From positions 124,001 to 188,000 of the forward strand of contig CAZWUJ010000001.1 of NCBI GenBank assembly GCA_964636705.1: a DNA stretch of 64,000 bases, given 5' to 3'. Source of the DNA: VXRJ01 sp964636705 (GTDB lineage Bacteria > Acidobacteriota > Vicinamibacteria > Vicinamibacterales > UBA8438). Below are positions 8,961-17,997 of this stretch, piece after piece (the stretch's first letter is position 1; each line of letters begins with the position of its first letter). The position numbers and the translations under genes were made by a program. Under the pieces are notes generated by a model that saw only the letters and a program-made list of their open reading frames with translations, did not search any database and was not told the origin of the DNA.

Positions 8961-10093
8961 TGAGTCTCAGCCTGTCGCGGATCACGCTACGCGAGATCCG
9001 GATGCCGTTGCGCGAACCGTTCGAGATCTCTTCCGGTCGGACTACCGAGCGGCGGATCCTGCTGTTGAAGCTCGAGGACCGTGACGGGACTACCGCGTGG
9101 AGCGAGTGCGTCGCCGGCGAACGCCCCAACTACTCCGCGGAGACGATCGACACGGCATGGCTCGCGATCCGTGACTGGATCGCGCCACGCGTTCTGGGCG
9201 CCGGGATCGCCCACCCGAGACAGCTCGACGAGACGTTGCGGCGGGCGTTTCGCGGCCACCCGATGGCCAAGGCGGCGATCGAAATGGGCGTCTGGGCGCT
9301 CTGGGCCGAACGCGAGAGGATGAGCCTGTCGCGACTCCTGGGCGGAACGCGAGCGACGGTCGACACGGGTATCTCGATCGGCATCCAGGAATCACCGACC
9401 GTCCTGGTCGAACGCGCACGGGCTGCCCTCGCGGAGGGCTACCGCCGGATCAAGATGAAGATCCGGCCGGGAGCAGACATCGAGTGCATCGGTGCGGTGC
9501 GCGAAGCGCTCGGCCCGGACGCGCCGTTGATGGCGGACGCGAACAGCGCGTATGCCCTCGCGCATGCCGATCATCTGGCGGATCTCGACGCTTACCGCCT
9601 GCTGATGATCGAACAGCCGCTCGCGCAGGACGACCTCAGGCGTCACGCCCAGTTGCAGGATCGCCTCGCAACGCCGATCTGCCTGGACGAATCGATACCC
9701 CACGCCGCCGCCGCCGAAGACATGCTGGCACTCGGGGCGGGACGGATCGTCAACATCAAGCCGGGCCGCGTCGGCGGTTTCACACAGGCGAAGGCGATTC
9801 ACGATATCTGCCGGCGTCACGCGGTGCCCGTCTGGTGCGGCGGCATGCTGGAAAGCGGGATCGGACGAGCCCACAACGTCGCCCTGGCTTCGCTCCCCCA
9901 CTTCGTCATGCCGGGAGACCTGAGCCCCAGCGCGCGCTACTGGACGGACGACATCGTCGCGCCCGAGTGGACCATGGACGCTGCGGGACGCGTGGCGGTC
10001 CCCCTCGACGCTCCCGGCCTCGGAGTGGGGGTCGACGTCGATCGCATCGACGACCTTACGGTTCGCAGCCGGACCGTCGCGGCAAGCCGCTGA
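8957..10093 (+). CDS. menC: o-Succinylbenzoate synthase / N-succinylamino acid racemase family enzyme
   Basis: A 378-residue enolase-superfamily enzyme of the OSBS/NSAR branch (MenC type 2). Catalytic and metal motifs are all present: the KxK base in RIKMKIRPG, the metal aspartate in MADANSAY, the glutamate in EQPLAQDDL, the aspartate-glutamate in CLDESI, and the second catalytic lysine in NIKPGRVGG. Start set at ATG 8957, overlapping the GNAT stop by 4 nt; the open frame extends to 8843 only inside the upstream gene. OSBS makes o-succinylbenzoate for menaquinone; NSAR racemises N-succinylamino acids, and many members do both. With no other men genes here and a coupled GNAT gene, the racemase role is at least as likely, so the symbol is provisional. 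Confidence 0.88.
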   Translation: MMSLSLSRITLREIRMPLREPFEISSGRTTERRILLLKLEDRDGTTAWSECVAGERPNYSAETIDTAWLAIRDWIAPRVLGAGIAHPRQLDETLRRAFRGHPMAKAAIEMGVWALWAERERMSLSRLLGGTRATVDTGISIGIQESPTVLVERARAALAEGYRRIKMKIRPGADIECIGAVREALGPDAPLMADANSAYALAHADHLADLDAYRLLMIEQPLAQDDLRRHAQLQDRLATPICLDESIPHAAAAEDMLALGAGRIVNIKPGRVGGFTQAKAIHDICRRHAVPVWCGGMLESGIGRAHNVALASLPHFVMPGDLSPSARYWTDDIVAPEWTMDAAGRVAVPLDAPGLGVGVDVDRIDDLTVRSRTVAASR

Positions 10094-10106
10094 GTCGCCG
10101 GACGCC

Positions 10107-11555
10107 CTACCGTGCGCGGGACAGATCGGTCAGTCGCCAGAGGTGAGATCGAGTGCGGATGACAAGACTGCCGCGGACGATGGCCGGGCTCGACATCGCC
10201 ACTTCCTCGAGGGAGTTGGTGGCGACGACCCGAAACCGATTGTTCACATCCATCACGTAGGTATCGCCGTCCTCGCTCAACGCGAAGACCATCCCGTTGT
10301 ATGCCCAGGGCGACGCCGTGAAGCCGGTCGCGCCCGGCGCGATACGGCGGCGCACTTCCTGAGTCTGGATCTGCTGTTCCGTGAAGTAGCGCTCCTCTCC
10401 GGTTCGCGCATCGAGCACCGTAAGAAACCCCTGATCCTGCACGGTGATGTAGTAGTCGCCGTAGACGAGGGGCGTCGGGTGATATGGCCCGGCGCTGTCG
10501 TCGTACCAGGCAACGGCATCACTGCTGGTTTCCCCGTCCGCCAGGGTGATGTCGCCCGAGGCGCCCGGGCGGATGGCGTATACCGGCCGCACCCGGTCGC
10601 CTACGTAGCCCGACATGACGTATAGCAAGCCCTGGGCGCTGAACGGCTGCGGGATCGAGATGGAGTTCATGCCGCGGAAGTGCCAAAGCTCGTTGCCGTC
10701 GAGGTCGTACGACCTGACCTGATCGCTGCCGGTCGTGATCAGTTCCGTCCGCCCGTCGTGCTCCCAGATGTACGGCGTCGACCAGTTGGTTCCCTCGTCG
10801 CGCGCGACGTACCACCGTTCCTCACCGGTCGCGGCATTGAGCGCCACCACGAACGACTGCTCGTCGTTGTCGTTCACGACGTAGAGCGTGTCGTCGTGCA
10901 GGACGGGCGAGGCAGCCGGTCCCCAGCCGAGCCGTGTCTCGGCCGGCTCGAACGGACGCTCCCAGACGACGCGCCCGTCCATGTCGAGCGCGTAGGCCCC
11001 GACGTTACCGAAGTAGACGTAGACGCGCTCGCCGTCGGTCACCGGCGTCGACGACGCATAGGTGTTCTTGAGGTGCCGGTCGAACAACGGCGGCCCCGCG
11101 TGCACTTCCGTCGCCCAGACCACGTCCCCGCTCTCGAAGTGGACCGCTACCACCAGCCAGTGATGCACGGCGGCCGAGCGCTCCATCAGATCGCCGGGCC
11201 CTGGATCGGGGAACGGTCCGCCCGGCATGGGCTGGGGCGAACCGTACGGGAAGTAGAGCCCCATGCGCGGCTCTTCCTCCTCGCCCTCGCTCACGACCGT
11301 AGTCAGGAAGATGAGATCGTCCCACACGACCGGCGACGACCACCCGAGCCCGTCGATGGGTGTCTTCCAGACAACGTTCTCCGTCGTGCTCCACGACACG
11401 GGGAGTCGCGGATCGTCGTCCGCTACCGGCAACGCGTCGCCACCGCGAAAGGCTGGCCAATTCTCCGCCGCCGAGAGCGCCACCGCTCCAAGGACCACCA
11501 GTCCGAACGCCGCGATTCCCGCAATGGGGCGGGATGCCTGCCGATGAAGTCTCAC
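10107..11555 (-). CDS. Exported PQQ-type (BamB-like) beta-propeller protein
   Basis: A 482-residue exported protein made of quinoprotein-like propeller blades. A signal peptide (IAGIAAFGLVVLGAVALSA) is followed by ENWPAFRGG, a typical opening for this family. Blade motifs recur, such as ALDMDGRVVWERPF, ALNAATGEERWYV, SYDLDGNELWHFRG and VLDARTGEERYFT. No CxxCH haem motif and no clear PQQ catalytic residues are visible, so it may be a binding or scaffold protein and not a dehydrogenase. GTG start at 11555 is supported by GAGGAGG seven nt upstream. It is convergent with the OSBS/NSAR gene, 13 bp away, and lies downstream of the carboxymuconolactone-decarboxylase-like gene on the same strand. Confidence 0.85.
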   Translation of the reverse strand: MRLHRQASRPIAGIAAFGLVVLGAVALSAAENWPAFRGGDALPVADDDPRLPVSWSTTENVVWKTPIDGLGWSSPVVWDDLIFLTTVVSEGEEEEPRMGLYFPYGSPQPMPGGPFPDPGPGDLMERSAAVHHWLVVAVHFESGDVVWATEVHAGPPLFDRHLKNTYASSTPVTDGERVYVYFGNVGAYALDMDGRVVWERPFEPAETRLGWGPAASPVLHDDTLYVVNDNDEQSFVVALNAATGEERWYVARDEGTNWSTPYIWEHDGRTELITTGSDQVRSYDLDGNELWHFRGMNSISIPQPFSAQGLLYVMSGYVGDRVRPVYAIRPGASGDITLADGETSSDAVAWYDDSAGPYHPTPLVYGDYYITVQDQGFLTVLDARTGEERYFTEQQIQTQEVRRRIAPGATGFTASPWAYNGMVFALSEDGDTYVMDVNNRFRVVATNSLEEVAMSSPAIVRGSLVIRTRSHLWRLTDLSRAR

Positions 11556-11645
11556 TTGCCGTCCTCCTCGAAGCTATCCGGGCGCCGCGCGAAGCATACA
11601 CGGCAACGGGAGCAACGCCCAGGAATAGTACGGCGACACGTCGAG

Positions 11646-12464
11646 CTACTCCAGCTCCGCGAGGTCGACCTCGCGACTCCGGAGCGCTTCGGTCAAGAGG
11701 CGGCCGGCGTTCACGGAAGACGGCCAGCCGGCGTAGAAGGTCGTGTGGAGGATCACTTCCGAGAGCTCCTGCGGCGTGACGCCGTTCTGGTCGAGCGCCC
11801 GTTCGATGTGCAAGCGCAGCTCGTTGGTGAAGTAGCGCGCCTGATTGACAGCCACGGTGATCAGGCTCCGGTCGCGCTTCGAGAGCAGCGGCCGTTCCCA
11901 GATGTCGCCGTACACGAGGCTGTTCCGGAGGGCGCCCAGGCGTGGCACCGCAGCGTAGGCGTCGCTCAACCCGGCCGGAGTCTCGACGCCCGAGATCGGC
12001 GGCGCGCCCGGCAACTCGCCCAGCGTGATACCCCGTTCCGCAAAGGTAGCCATGGCGGCGAGTGACGCGTCCACGCCGGATGGCCAGCCGGTGTAGAAGC
12101 TGACGTGCAGGATGATCTCCGAGAGCTCCTCCGGTGTCAGGCCGTTGTCGAGGCCCCGCCCGAGGTGGATCCGGAGGGCGGTATCCCGGCCCAGCGCCTG
12201 CAGCACGGCGACAACGATCATGCTCCGGTCGCGCTTGGAAAGGTGCGGCCGTTCCCATATCTCGTCGTAGACCAGCGAGTCCGTCAGGGTGCGCAGGTAA
12301 GGCGACGCCGCGAGTCTGTCGACGGGCTGCGCCGGGGCGACATCCGCTTCCTGCGCCGCGCCCGCCGAATCGGTGCCGCCGGAACACGCGGACAGGCCGC
12401 CCGCCGCCACCGTGACGGCAACAACCGCGAACAGCGTCAACTGGTATCGGTTCTGCATCGTCAT
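11646..12464 (-). CDS. Lipoprotein with two carboxymuconolactone decarboxylase-like domains
   Basis: A 272-residue predicted lipoprotein: the signal segment ends in a lipobox (GGLSAC), so it is probably membrane-tethered in the periplasm. Two tandem CMD/AhpD-like domains are evident from matching blocks LSKRDRSMIVVAVLQALGR...LTPEELSEIILHVSFYTGWP and LLSKRDRSLITVAVNQ...VTPQELSEVILHTTFYAGWP, i.e. an internal duplication. Neither copy has the AhpD CxxC redox pair, so decarboxylase- or isomerase-like chemistry is more likely than peroxidase. ATG 12464 was preferred because GAGGGA lies 6 nt upstream. Export of this family is unusual but common in this phylum. The substrate is unknown. Confidence 0.85.
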   Translation of the reverse strand: MTMQNRYQLTLFAVVAVTVAAGGLSACSGGTDSAGAAQEADVAPAQPVDRLAASPYLRTLTDSLVYDEIWERPHLSKRDRSMIVVAVLQALGRDTALRIHLGRGLDNGLTPEELSEIILHVSFYTGWPSGVDASLAAMATFAERGITLGELPGAPPISGVETPAGLSDAYAAVPRLGALRNSLVYGDIWERPLLSKRDRSLITVAVNQARYFTNELRLHIERALDQNGVTPQELSEVILHTTFYAGWPSSVNAGRLLTEALRSREVDLAELE

Positions 12465-12545
12465 CATCACTCCCTCGGAAACCGTGAGCGTGCCCAGTCT
12501 ATGCGACGCGACAGCCCCTCCCCGCCAACCGCGCTCGCCTTGGCG

Positions 12546-13718
12546 TTACCGCACTGCCCGGTACGCGAGGTATGCCGTTCGGGACAGGCCGGAGACGATG
12601 TTCGAAACGCTTACCAGCGGAGGGCGGGCCGGCATCAGCTCGGCGGCGCCCAGATCCTCGATCGCGGTCAGGGTTCTCCGTATGCCAGTCTCCACGAGTT
12701 GGCGACTCCGCTCGTTGGTCAGATCCAGCCCGCCGCCCACGAACACCGCGATCAGCAGCAGCGTCAGCACGTTCTGCCGATAGAGGAGCCAACACTCGTC
12801 GAAGGTGAATTCCCCGACGCCCATCCCGCGGACGACTTGCGCGTACTCCGCCAGGGCTTCCCGTTCGATCCCGCGCCGCACCTCGATGTCGAGGCCGGTC
12901 ACGAGAAAATAGGCAACGTCGTACAGTCCGCTGCCGACCCCGCTGACCTGCCAGTCCACCATGGCGACATCGTCGCCGGCCCCGAAGAAGAGGTTGTCGA
13001 CGCGGAAGTCGCCGTGTACGAACGTGCGAGAGGTCCGGGTGCTTTCCACCAGGTGGTCCCAGATGCGGGGACCGAACGCTTCGGCCAGCCGTCGCAACTC
13101 GTCCGAGAAAAGACCGCCCAGGTTCTTCAGGGCCGGAACCAGGAACGCCAGATAGCCGGCCTGGATCCCGAGGCGAGTGGCGGGCCGGCTGATGTCGTGA
13201 AGAGCCGACAGCAACGGTTTCTCGACTCTGTCCCAAAAGTGGCCGTGCAGTCGCGCGACGGCCCGCACGGCGGCGCGCGCCTGCGTCGGGGTGGCGCCGC
13301 GGATCTGGTCGACGGCCTGCATGTGACCGAGATCCTCGAGCACGAGGACGAATCGGTCGCCCCGCCTCTCGTAGTCCCCGTACAGAAGACGCGGAGACCG
13401 GACCGGCGCGTGCGGCGCGACGTGCCGGTAGAAGGCATACTCCCGCTTGTAGAGCGACTGCAGCCTGCTCATTCGCCGGCTCTTCGAATCCTGGCTCGGC
13501 AGCTTCACGATCACGGTTTCCGGAATCGCCCCGGCGTTCCCGCGACACACGAGGCGGCAGCGCAGGATTTCGCCCACAAGGCCTACCCCGCCGCCGATGC
13601 GGTCGACCAGGACGCCCTGCAACGCCGGGACTTCGGACATTCCGCCAGCGTGCAGCGCGCGTTCCATCCAATCGGCCGTGACCGCGCCGCTGCTCGCCGG
13701 TATCTCCGGCCGGGTCAT
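12546..13718 (-). CDS. APH/ecdysteroid-kinase-like phosphotransferase
   Basis: A 390-residue cytoplasmic small-molecule kinase of the aminoglycoside phosphotransferase fold, closest in motif style to ecdysteroid/CHK-type kinases. The catalytic loop is VHGDFRVDNLFF (HGDxxxxN) and the metal site is AMVDWQVSG, with DWQ in place of the more frequent DWE. The N-terminal lobe carries a lysine in ETVIVKLPSQ and the strand RFVLVLEDLG. Such enzymes phosphorylate hydroxyl groups of sterols, alkaloids or similar compounds; the acceptor here cannot be told. It lies 87 bp downstream of the exported methyltransferase gene on the same strand, possibly in one transcript. A weak GGAG lies about 11 nt before the chosen ATG. 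Confidence 0.8.
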   Translation of the reverse strand: MTRPEIPASSGAVTADWMERALHAGGMSEVPALQGVLVDRIGGGVGLVGEILRCRLVCRGNAGAIPETVIVKLPSQDSKSRRMSRLQSLYKREYAFYRHVAPHAPVRSPRLLYGDYERRGDRFVLVLEDLGHMQAVDQIRGATPTQARAAVRAVARLHGHFWDRVEKPLLSALHDISRPATRLGIQAGYLAFLVPALKNLGGLFSDELRRLAEAFGPRIWDHLVESTRTSRTFVHGDFRVDNLFFGAGDDVAMVDWQVSGVGSGLYDVAYFLVTGLDIEVRRGIEREALAEYAQVVRGMGVGEFTFDECWLLYRQNVLTLLLIAVFVGGGLDLTNERSRQLVETGIRRTLTAIEDLGAAELMPARPPLVSVSNIVSGLSRTAYLAYRAVR

Positions 13719-13805
13719 GGCTGGCCAGCTCCGGTTGTGCCACCCGCGGTTGACGCGGGGTTCAGGGAAGTCGGCGGGCGAAGCGCGCGGGCCACTCGAC
13801 CCGGC

Positions 13806-15182
13806 TCATCGCGTCTTCAACTGATACCAGAGGTTCAACCCCTGATCGCGCAGCCGGTCGAAGATCTGCGCCCGGTCGGACCAGACCCGGCGTCGTGTCA
13901 CGTCAAGCCCGGCCCGATCAACGAAGACAAGTGCGAACGCGGCGGCATACTGGGGAGGAATCCGTGGGCCGGCGATGGCCTCTTCCATCGACTCGTAGTC
14001 GGAATCGCCGTCCGCGATCCAGACCGCCGCCTGTTCCACGACGTGCGTCCGGGGCGGATAGAGCGTCGGCGAGTTGGCAACCGTGTAGGTGCCGACCTGC
14101 ACTTCGCCGAGTACGGATGCGAGAACCGGGATCGCCGACGGTGGTTGGAGGCGGAGCGCATCGTCCGGGCCGGCCGGCTCGCGCTCGCGCTGACGGCCGA
14201 CGGCGCGCAGTGTCCAGTCGTGCCAGCCGTCGTCACGCAGGACTATCCAGCCGTCCCGGCGCGCAATCATGTCACGGGCGCCGTCCGCCTCGAACAGCGT
14301 GGCGACAGGTGACGTGATGACCAGCGGCGCGCCGCCGGTCCGGCGGATGCGAAGCGTCACCGTCTCGGCGCCGGCGCCTCGAGGTTCCACCTCCACCAGC
14401 CCGGCGTCGATCGCTTCGAAAAGGTCGCAGGCGGCAAGAACCGGCGCTGCCCCCGCTGCGGCGCTACCGGCGGACGCCCCGGCGCATCGCCCGGGGTCTC
14501 CCGTCGCCGCACGGAAGAAGAACAGATGCTGACTCGGCAGAAAGTCGTGCAGCTCGACCAACTCGAAGCCGGCGGCCTGCCACTCGGCGAGCACCTGCCG
14601 GACCGACATCGTATGGTCGGCCTTTATATTGTCGCCGCTGCCGTCCTCGGCGCGGTACTCAAGCAGCGCAACCTGTCCGCCGGGGGTAAGCGCATGGCGG
14701 ATACCGGCAAGCATCGGCGCCGGATCGGACATCTCGTGGTAGACGTCGGCGATGATCACCCAGTCCATCGCGCCCGCCGGGAGCCGCGGATCGGTCGCCG
14801 TGCCGAGCACCGGCTCGATCCCGGTTACCCCCTCGTCAGCCGCCCGCTCGCGCATGATGTCGAGCATTTCCGGCTGAATGTCCTCGCAGTAGACTGTCCC
14901 GCCCGGTTGCACGCGCCGCGCAATCCGGCGCGCGTAGTAGCCCGAGCCACATCCGACGTCCGCCACCACGTCGCCCGGGCGGAGCCCCATCGCGTCGAGC
15001 ACACGCTCCGGTTGTTCCTCGTCGACTCGCTCGGGCCGTTCCAGCCAGTCGGCCCCCAGGTAGCTCATAAACTCGGCCGGGACGCGGTGCCTGGCGGCGG
15101 AGCCGTCCTGCGCGGCGGCGGCCGGGGGGAACGCGGACAACGAAACCGCGAGCAACAGCAAGGCGAAGAAAAAGTGCTTCAT
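13806..15182 (-). CDS. Exported class I SAM-dependent methyltransferase with extra C-terminal domain
   Basis: A 458-residue protein with a clear signal peptide (MKHFFFALLLLAVSLSAFPP) followed by a Rossmann methyltransferase domain (about 60-220). Motif I reads VVADVGCGSGYYAR, the acidic residue after strand 2 is in VYCEDIQPEM, and motif IV is DWVIIADVYHEM. After about residue 240 comes a region of roughly 200 residues that I do not recognise. It has an acidic, strand-rich composition and an NSPTLYPPRTHVVEQAAVWI segment. SAM is normally cytosolic, so an exported methyltransferase is odd; similar proteins are widespread in Acidobacteriota. It is divergent from the M14 peptidase gene. The methylation target is unknown. 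Confidence 0.82.
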   Translation of the reverse strand: MKHFFFALLLLAVSLSAFPPAAAAQDGSAARHRVPAEFMSYLGADWLERPERVDEEQPERVLDAMGLRPGDVVADVGCGSGYYARRIARRVQPGGTVYCEDIQPEMLDIMRERAADEGVTGIEPVLGTATDPRLPAGAMDWVIIADVYHEMSDPAPMLAGIRHALTPGGQVALLEYRAEDGSGDNIKADHTMSVRQVLAEWQAAGFELVELHDFLPSQHLFFFRAATGDPGRCAGASAGSAAAGAAPVLAACDLFEAIDAGLVEVEPRGAGAETVTLRIRRTGGAPLVITSPVATLFEADGARDMIARRDGWIVLRDDGWHDWTLRAVGRQREREPAGPDDALRLQPPSAIPVLASVLGEVQVGTYTVANSPTLYPPRTHVVEQAAVWIADGDSDYESMEEAIAGPRIPPQYAAAFALVFVDRAGLDVTRRRVWSDRAQIFDRLRDQGLNLWYQLKTR

Positions 15183-15280
15183 GATGGCGTCTCTGCCCCA
15201 AGCATATAGGAGTGCGCGGTGCGTGATATCCTGCGGGTCTGACGTTCGCGTAGAGGCTCCGAGACTACGGAAGGCCGTCC

Positions 15281-17974
15281 GTGCGCCACACCATCAAAGC
15301 CCGGGCTATCGTCAAGCTCGCTGCCACAGCATGGCTCCTCGTTGGCGCCAGCGGACCGGCGGTGGCCCAGGCGCCGGCATCCGAGCGCGCCATCACGCCG
15401 GCGGCGGAGTACTTCGGCTTCGAGATCGGGACTGACGGCGAGTTGGCACGGTATCCGAAGGTGCTGGACTACCTGCAGCATCTCGCGGCCCGCTCGGACC
15501 GCGTGACATACGCGCCGCGGGGTACGACCACGAACGGCAACCCATACGTCCTGGTCACCATCAGTTCGAAGGCGAATCTCGACCGGCTTGATCGGCTTGT
15601 CGCGATCAACCACCGTCTGGCCGACCCGCGCGGTCTGGCGGCGGAAGAGTCGCGCGCACTCACCCGCGAGGGCGTTCCCTTCTATTTCCTCTTCGCCACG
15701 ATTCACTCCACCGAGGTGGGAACCGGGCAGGTGATCATCAACATTGCGCACCGCCTGGCTACCGAGGAATCACCCGAAATACGGGAGATTCTCGACAACG
15801 CGGTGGTGCTGCTGGTGCCGTCCCAGAACCCGGACGGCCAGTTGCTGGTGATCGACCACTGGTACGACACGCAGGGCACCGGCTACAACCGGCTCTACCC
15901 GGACCTGTATCACCGCTACACGGGTCACGACGACAACCGTGACTGGTTCATGTTCACGCAGAAGGAAACGCGGCTCGCGATCGACATTCATCGCGAGTTC
16001 AAGCCGCAGATCACGCACGACATGCACCAGATGAGCAGCCGCGGCGCGCGGATCTTCGTGCCGCCGTTCCGCGACCCGCACGACCCGAACATCCACCCGC
16101 TCCTTCTGGAGGGGCAGGCGCAGATCGGCCGCGCGATGACCGCAGCGCTCACCGCGGCCGGCAAGAAAGGCGTCATCAACAGCGATCAGTACGACCTCTG
16201 GACGCCGGCCAGGCAGTACATGCTCTATCACGGGCAGCCGCGCATCCTCACCGAGATCGCGAGCGCCAACCTGGCCGATCCCTACGTCAACCCCGCGGGC
16301 CCGAACCGGCCGCTCGGACCGCAACAGGTTCGGACCAACTTCCCCGCGCCGTACGACTCGGCGGTCTGGCGCCTGAGCGACATCGTCGAGTACAGCGAGA
16401 TCGTCGTCTACGCCGCCCTGGAACACGTGGCGAAATACCGGACGCGCTGGATGGAGAACTTCCACCGCGTCCATGTCGACTGGGTGAACCGCGACGAAGC
16501 GCCCTATGCCTTCGTCGTCCCCGCCGATCAGCGCGATCCGTTCGCGACCTACGAGTTACTCGAGATCCTGCACTTCGGCGAGGTCGAGATCGATCGCGCG
16601 CGCGCGCCGTTCACGGCGGGCGGAGAGCACTACCCGGCCGGCTCGTGGGTGATCAACCTCGCGCAGCCCTACGGCGCGTTCGCCAAGACGATGCTCGAGC
16701 GGCAGGTCTACCCCGATCTGCGCTACTACGACGGCGGTCCGCCCATCCCTCCGTACGACGTAACGGCGCACACGCTCGGCCTGTTGATGGGTGTCGACGT
16801 CGACCGGATCGACGAGCCCGTCCGAGCTGACCTCGAACGTCTTGACGCGATCGAGCCGCAGCGCACCCCGATGCCGCCGACCCCCGCGTGGGGCTATGTG
16901 ATTCCACCCGGCTCGAACGCGGGCTTCCTGGCGGCTTCGCGGCTGCAGGCGGCGGGCGTTCCGGTCTACCGCGCCGCCGCATGGTTCGAGGCAGGCGGCC
17001 GCGATCATTCTCCCGGCACCTGGCTCGTGCCCCCCACCGCGGAAGCGGCGGCCGTACTGGAACGGACGGCCGAGGAGACGGGGCTCGTGGTCGCGGCGCT
17101 GGACGCCGCGCCGCCGGTTGAGGGCCACCGCCTGCGCGAGCCGACCCGCGTGGGCCTCTGGCGCGCCCCAAACAACATGCCGGGCGGCTGGATGATGTGG
17201 CTCTTCGAGCAGTACGAACTCAACCATGCCGTCATTTCGTCGGTCGATTTCGAGGGTGACCTCGGGGAGAAGTACGACGTCATCGTCCTGCCCGCCGGCA
17301 CGAGCCGGGCGCGGATCGTGAACGGGCTGAATCCGCAGCGTCACGACGAAACGTGGCGCTGGGCGTACGGTGTCGGGCGTGACGGCTGGCGCCGTCTCCG
17401 CCAATGGGTGGAGGATGGAGGCACGCTGGTGGCGCTGGGCTCGGCGGTCGAGACCGCCCGGGAGTTGCTCGATCTCCCGATCGAACCGGTTCTCCCGGCG
17501 GCAAGCACGCGCCGCGCTCCGATTCTCTTCGACGGCCACCGTCCGCCCCGAATTACGACACGCGAGCGAGTCGTCGATCCGACGTCACTCTTCTATTCGC
17601 CGGGCACCTTGCTCAAGCAGGAACACAATCCGTGGCATCCGGTGGGCTACGGCATGCCGGAGGACTGGCCGGTCTTCTTTCGCTTCGATCAGGCCTATCG
17701 CCTGCTGCCCAGCTTCGACGTCGACGTGGAGGTGGTTTCGCGCTACCCGGACAACGACGATATGGTGGCGAGCGGCTGGCTGCTTGGCGACGAGTTCCTC
17801 CGCAACCAAGCGAACGTCGTCGCGTTCCAGGTGGGCCAGGGCGCCGCGGTGACGATGGGAAGCCAGATCGCGTTTCGCACGCAGACGCGCGGCACCTTCA
17901 AGCTGCTCTTCAACGCGATCTTCCACGGCCCGGCGGAACCGGTCAGCGCGGACGAACTGGCTGAGTTGCGGTAG
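15281..17974 (+). CDS. Exported M14-family zinc carboxypeptidase
   Basis: An 897-residue secreted peptidase. After a signal peptide (about 1-29) an M14 domain spans roughly 45-400. Zinc ligands are visible in ATIHSTEVG (HxxE, about residues 141-144) and the later histidine in IDIHREFKPQITHDMHQ. The QNPDGQ motif, usual in M14 domains, follows the first zinc motif. The C-terminal half includes segments resembling a class-I amidotransferase-like fold seen in large M14 proteins (KYDVIVLPAGTSRARI, WVEDGGTLVALGSAV). GTG 15281 is supported by GGAAGG six nt upstream. Likely role is degradation of peptides or peptidoglycan-type amides outside the cytoplasm. It is convergent with the first DUF1552/DUF1592 operon. 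Confidence 0.9.
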   Translation: MRHTIKARAIVKLAATAWLLVGASGPAVAQAPASERAITPAAEYFGFEIGTDGELARYPKVLDYLQHLAARSDRVTYAPRGTTTNGNPYVLVTISSKANLDRLDRLVAINHRLADPRGLAAEESRALTREGVPFYFLFATIHSTEVGTGQVIINIAHRLATEESPEIREILDNAVVLLVPSQNPDGQLLVIDHWYDTQGTGYNRLYPDLYHRYTGHDDNRDWFMFTQKETRLAIDIHREFKPQITHDMHQMSSRGARIFVPPFRDPHDPNIHPLLLEGQAQIGRAMTAALTAAGKKGVINSDQYDLWTPARQYMLYHGQPRILTEIASANLADPYVNPAGPNRPLGPQQVRTNFPAPYDSAVWRLSDIVEYSEIVVYAALEHVAKYRTRWMENFHRVHVDWVNRDEAPYAFVVPADQRDPFATYELLEILHFGEVEIDRARAPFTAGGEHYPAGSWVINLAQPYGAFAKTMLERQVYPDLRYYDGGPPIPPYDVTAHTLGLLMGVDVDRIDEPVRADLERLDAIEPQRTPMPPTPAWGYVIPPGSNAGFLAASRLQAAGVPVYRAAAWFEAGGRDHSPGTWLVPPTAEAAAVLERTAEETGLVVAALDAAPPVEGHRLREPTRVGLWRAPNNMPGGWMMWLFEQYELNHAVISSVDFEGDLGEKYDVIVLPAGTSRARIVNGLNPQRHDETWRWAYGVGRDGWRRLRQWVEDGGTLVALGSAVETARELLDLPIEPVLPAASTRRAPILFDGHRPPRITTRERVVDPTSLFYSPGTLLKQEHNPWHPVGYGMPEDWPVFFRFDQAYRLLPSFDVDVEVVSRYPDNDDMVASGWLLGDEFLRNQANVVAFQVGQGAAVTMGSQIAFRTQTRGTFKLLFNAIFHGPAEPVSADELAELR

Positions 17975-17997
17975 CAGACCGACGACCGGCGCAGCAC

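Noticed and set aside
10680..14312. Two long plus-strand frames (10680-12065 and 12105-14312)
   Set aside because: They cross several recognised minus-strand genes and intergenic boundaries and have no domain features.
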